Below, piece after piece: positions 14,428 through 15,394 of a stretch of 15,394 nucleotides of DNA. The notes under the pieces were generated by a model, which did no database searches, was not told the DNA's origin, and saw only the letters and a list, made by a program, of their open reading frames with translations. This DNA is from an uncultured Sphingomonadaceae bacterium (lineage in GTDB: Bacteria > Pseudomonadota > Alphaproteobacteria > Sphingomonadales > Sphingomonadaceae). Numbering within the stretch: position 1 is the first letter of the stretch; every line of letters begins with the position of its first letter. Position numbers and translations under genes: made by a program. The stretch covers positions 1-15,394 of the forward strand of contig CAMLKX010000017.1 in the NCBI GenBank assembly GCA_946480515.1, read 5' to 3'.

Positions 14428-15394
14428 ATGACCGCACGGCTAAAAGCTGTTTCGCGCCGGCACGCGGCAGGGGTCCTGACTGCGCTTGGGGCCACTGCGC
14501 TGATCGCTGCCGATGCTCCAACTGGTGGTGAGCCCGGCGTCTACGCGTTCGCACTCAGCAACATTTTCATCGCCAGTTCGGGGGACGCCGGTGAGTGCCC
14601 GATCGTGGCCGACGGGGGGATCGAAACCTTCTTCAAGATGCTCCCGCCGGAAGAGCGGGCAAAATATGCCAAACCGGGCAAACCGGACGAGATCGAGCAG
14701 TCGAAGCGCGGCCCGCTCGAACTGGCGATGAACAAGCATTTTGGGTTCATGCGAGTTGCGATCAAAGGCGGCGGACCGGGCGGGCGTCAAGGAAAGGCCG
14801 TCCTTCCGCCGGGAGTGTCGCCGAATGATCCGATCACGCCAGAGCAGGCGATTCAGATCGGCGCCTTGAACGGGTTCCCGAAGGGCCGCGGCCGTCTCGC
14901 CTTCTCCAACCTGACGGTGGCTTATAGCGCCTGCACCAACCCCGAGGATTTCCCGTCGCTTGCCGAGGGGTTTCGCACTTATGATGGGCCGGTGGCGCCA
15001 GGGATCGACCTCGACGGCAAGGTCGGGAAGGAAGACTTTGCTGGGCTGGACGGCAAGAAAGGCGTCGATAATCAGCTCTGGCGAGCGGTCGGGTGCGTGC
15101 AATCGTTCCGAGAAAACGGCGACCCTGAACACGCCAGGAAGACCTTCGTCTCGGCGCGCGCGCCGACGCTGATCGAGCTGCGCGGGGTCGACAATCTTCA
15201 GAATGATCCGGACGTGCGGGTCCACATTTACGGGGGAGCGGATCCAGTCACACGCGACGGCCGCAACGAGGCCCTGGCGAAGGCGAGCTTCAAGCTTGAC
15301 GGCGATCCGTCCCTCCGTTCGTCGACCCGCGGCAAGATCGTCAACGGGGTCCTGACCACCGATCCGGTCGATGTGCGGCTGTGTCAGGTCGAGG
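14428..15394 (+). CDS. Exported protein of unknown function (partial)
   Basis: An uninterrupted frame of 322 codons from ATG 14428, running off the window, so the C-terminus is missing. GGAGAGAGG lies just upstream. The N-terminus has Arg residues (SRRHAAG) followed by a hydrophobic stretch ending near LIAADA (about 14-30), a signal peptide with a partial twin-arginine look; the usual hydrophobic residue after RRx is absent, so Sec export is equally possible. The mature part has four cysteines (57, 169, 223, 319), enough for two disulfides, an acidic Asp/Gly stretch IDLDGKVGKEDFAGLDGKKG (193-212) that may bind calcium, and a segment VRVHIYGGADPVTRDG. I do not recognise the family. Coding is supported by the length of the open frame and by codon bias like the neighbours. 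It may be controlled by the divergent AraC regulator. Confidence 0.75.
   Translation, partial: MTARLKAVSRRHAAGVLTALGATALIAADAPTGGEPGVYAFALSNIFIASSGDAGECPIVADGGIETFFKMLPPEERAKYAKPGKPDEIEQSKRGPLELAMNKHFGFMRVAIKGGGPGGRQGKAVLPPGVSPNDPITPEQAIQIGALNGFPKGRGRLAFSNLTVAYSACTNPEDFPSLAEGFRTYDGPVAPGIDLDGKVGKEDFAGLDGKKGVDNQLWRAVGCVQSFRENGDPEHARKTFVSARAPTLIELRGVDNLQNDPDVRVHIYGGADPVTRDGRNEALAKASFKLDGDPSLRSSTRGKIVNGVLTTDPVDVRLCQVE

Overview
The window is G+C-rich DNA from an alphaproteobacterium, most likely a sphingomonad. The evidence is an exact general-stress (EcfG-type) promoter consensus, the style of the TonB, SelO and Sco/PCuAC proteins, and dense, overlapping gene packing. It holds 14 confident protein genes (one cut by the right edge), one probable leader peptide, an attenuator-like terminator and two convincing promoters. 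I found no tRNA, rRNA, insertion sequence or CRISPR array.

Left part (1-4635): three minus-strand genes read leftward: selO (protein AMPylase), astD (succinylglutamate-semialdehyde dehydrogenase) and a DUF1080 lipoprotein. A divergent plus-strand alpha/beta hydrolase starts at 3775. Its stop codon overlaps the stop codon of the next minus-strand operon within one CTAG.

Centre (4632-9599, minus strand): a tightly overlapping six-gene operon, in transcription order: circularly permuted ATP-grasp/amidoligase-like protein, alpha-E protein, transglutaminase-like cysteine protease, Anbu proteasome-like peptidase, PCu(A)C copper chaperone and Sco copper chaperone. The first four form the known but poorly understood Anbu-associated set, suspected of making and removing or processing a peptide or amide modification. 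The last two normally deliver copper to the CuA site of cytochrome oxidase. Their continuation of the same run, with overlapping reading frames, is the most unusual arrangement here.

Regulatory hub (9600-9924): a strong sigma-70-type promoter lies almost against the ATG of a 41-codon reading frame. That frame carries three GTA valine codons in a short stretch and is followed by a G+C-rich hairpin with a T-run. An upstream G-run can pair with the 5' arm of that hairpin. This has the layout of a ribosome-mediated attenuator. The gene behind it is a small ACT-domain protein resembling IlvM, the regulatory subunit of acetohydroxy acid synthase, so valine or branched-chain control is plausible.

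Right part (10430-15394): an EcfG-type promoter precedes a glycine-zipper lipoprotein with an internal 74-codon duplication, followed 12 bases later by an LdtD-like L,D-transpeptidase. This suggests a stress-induced envelope operon. Convergent to it are a TonB-family protein and an AraC-family regulator, whose frames overlap. A divergent secreted protein of unknown function runs off the right edge.
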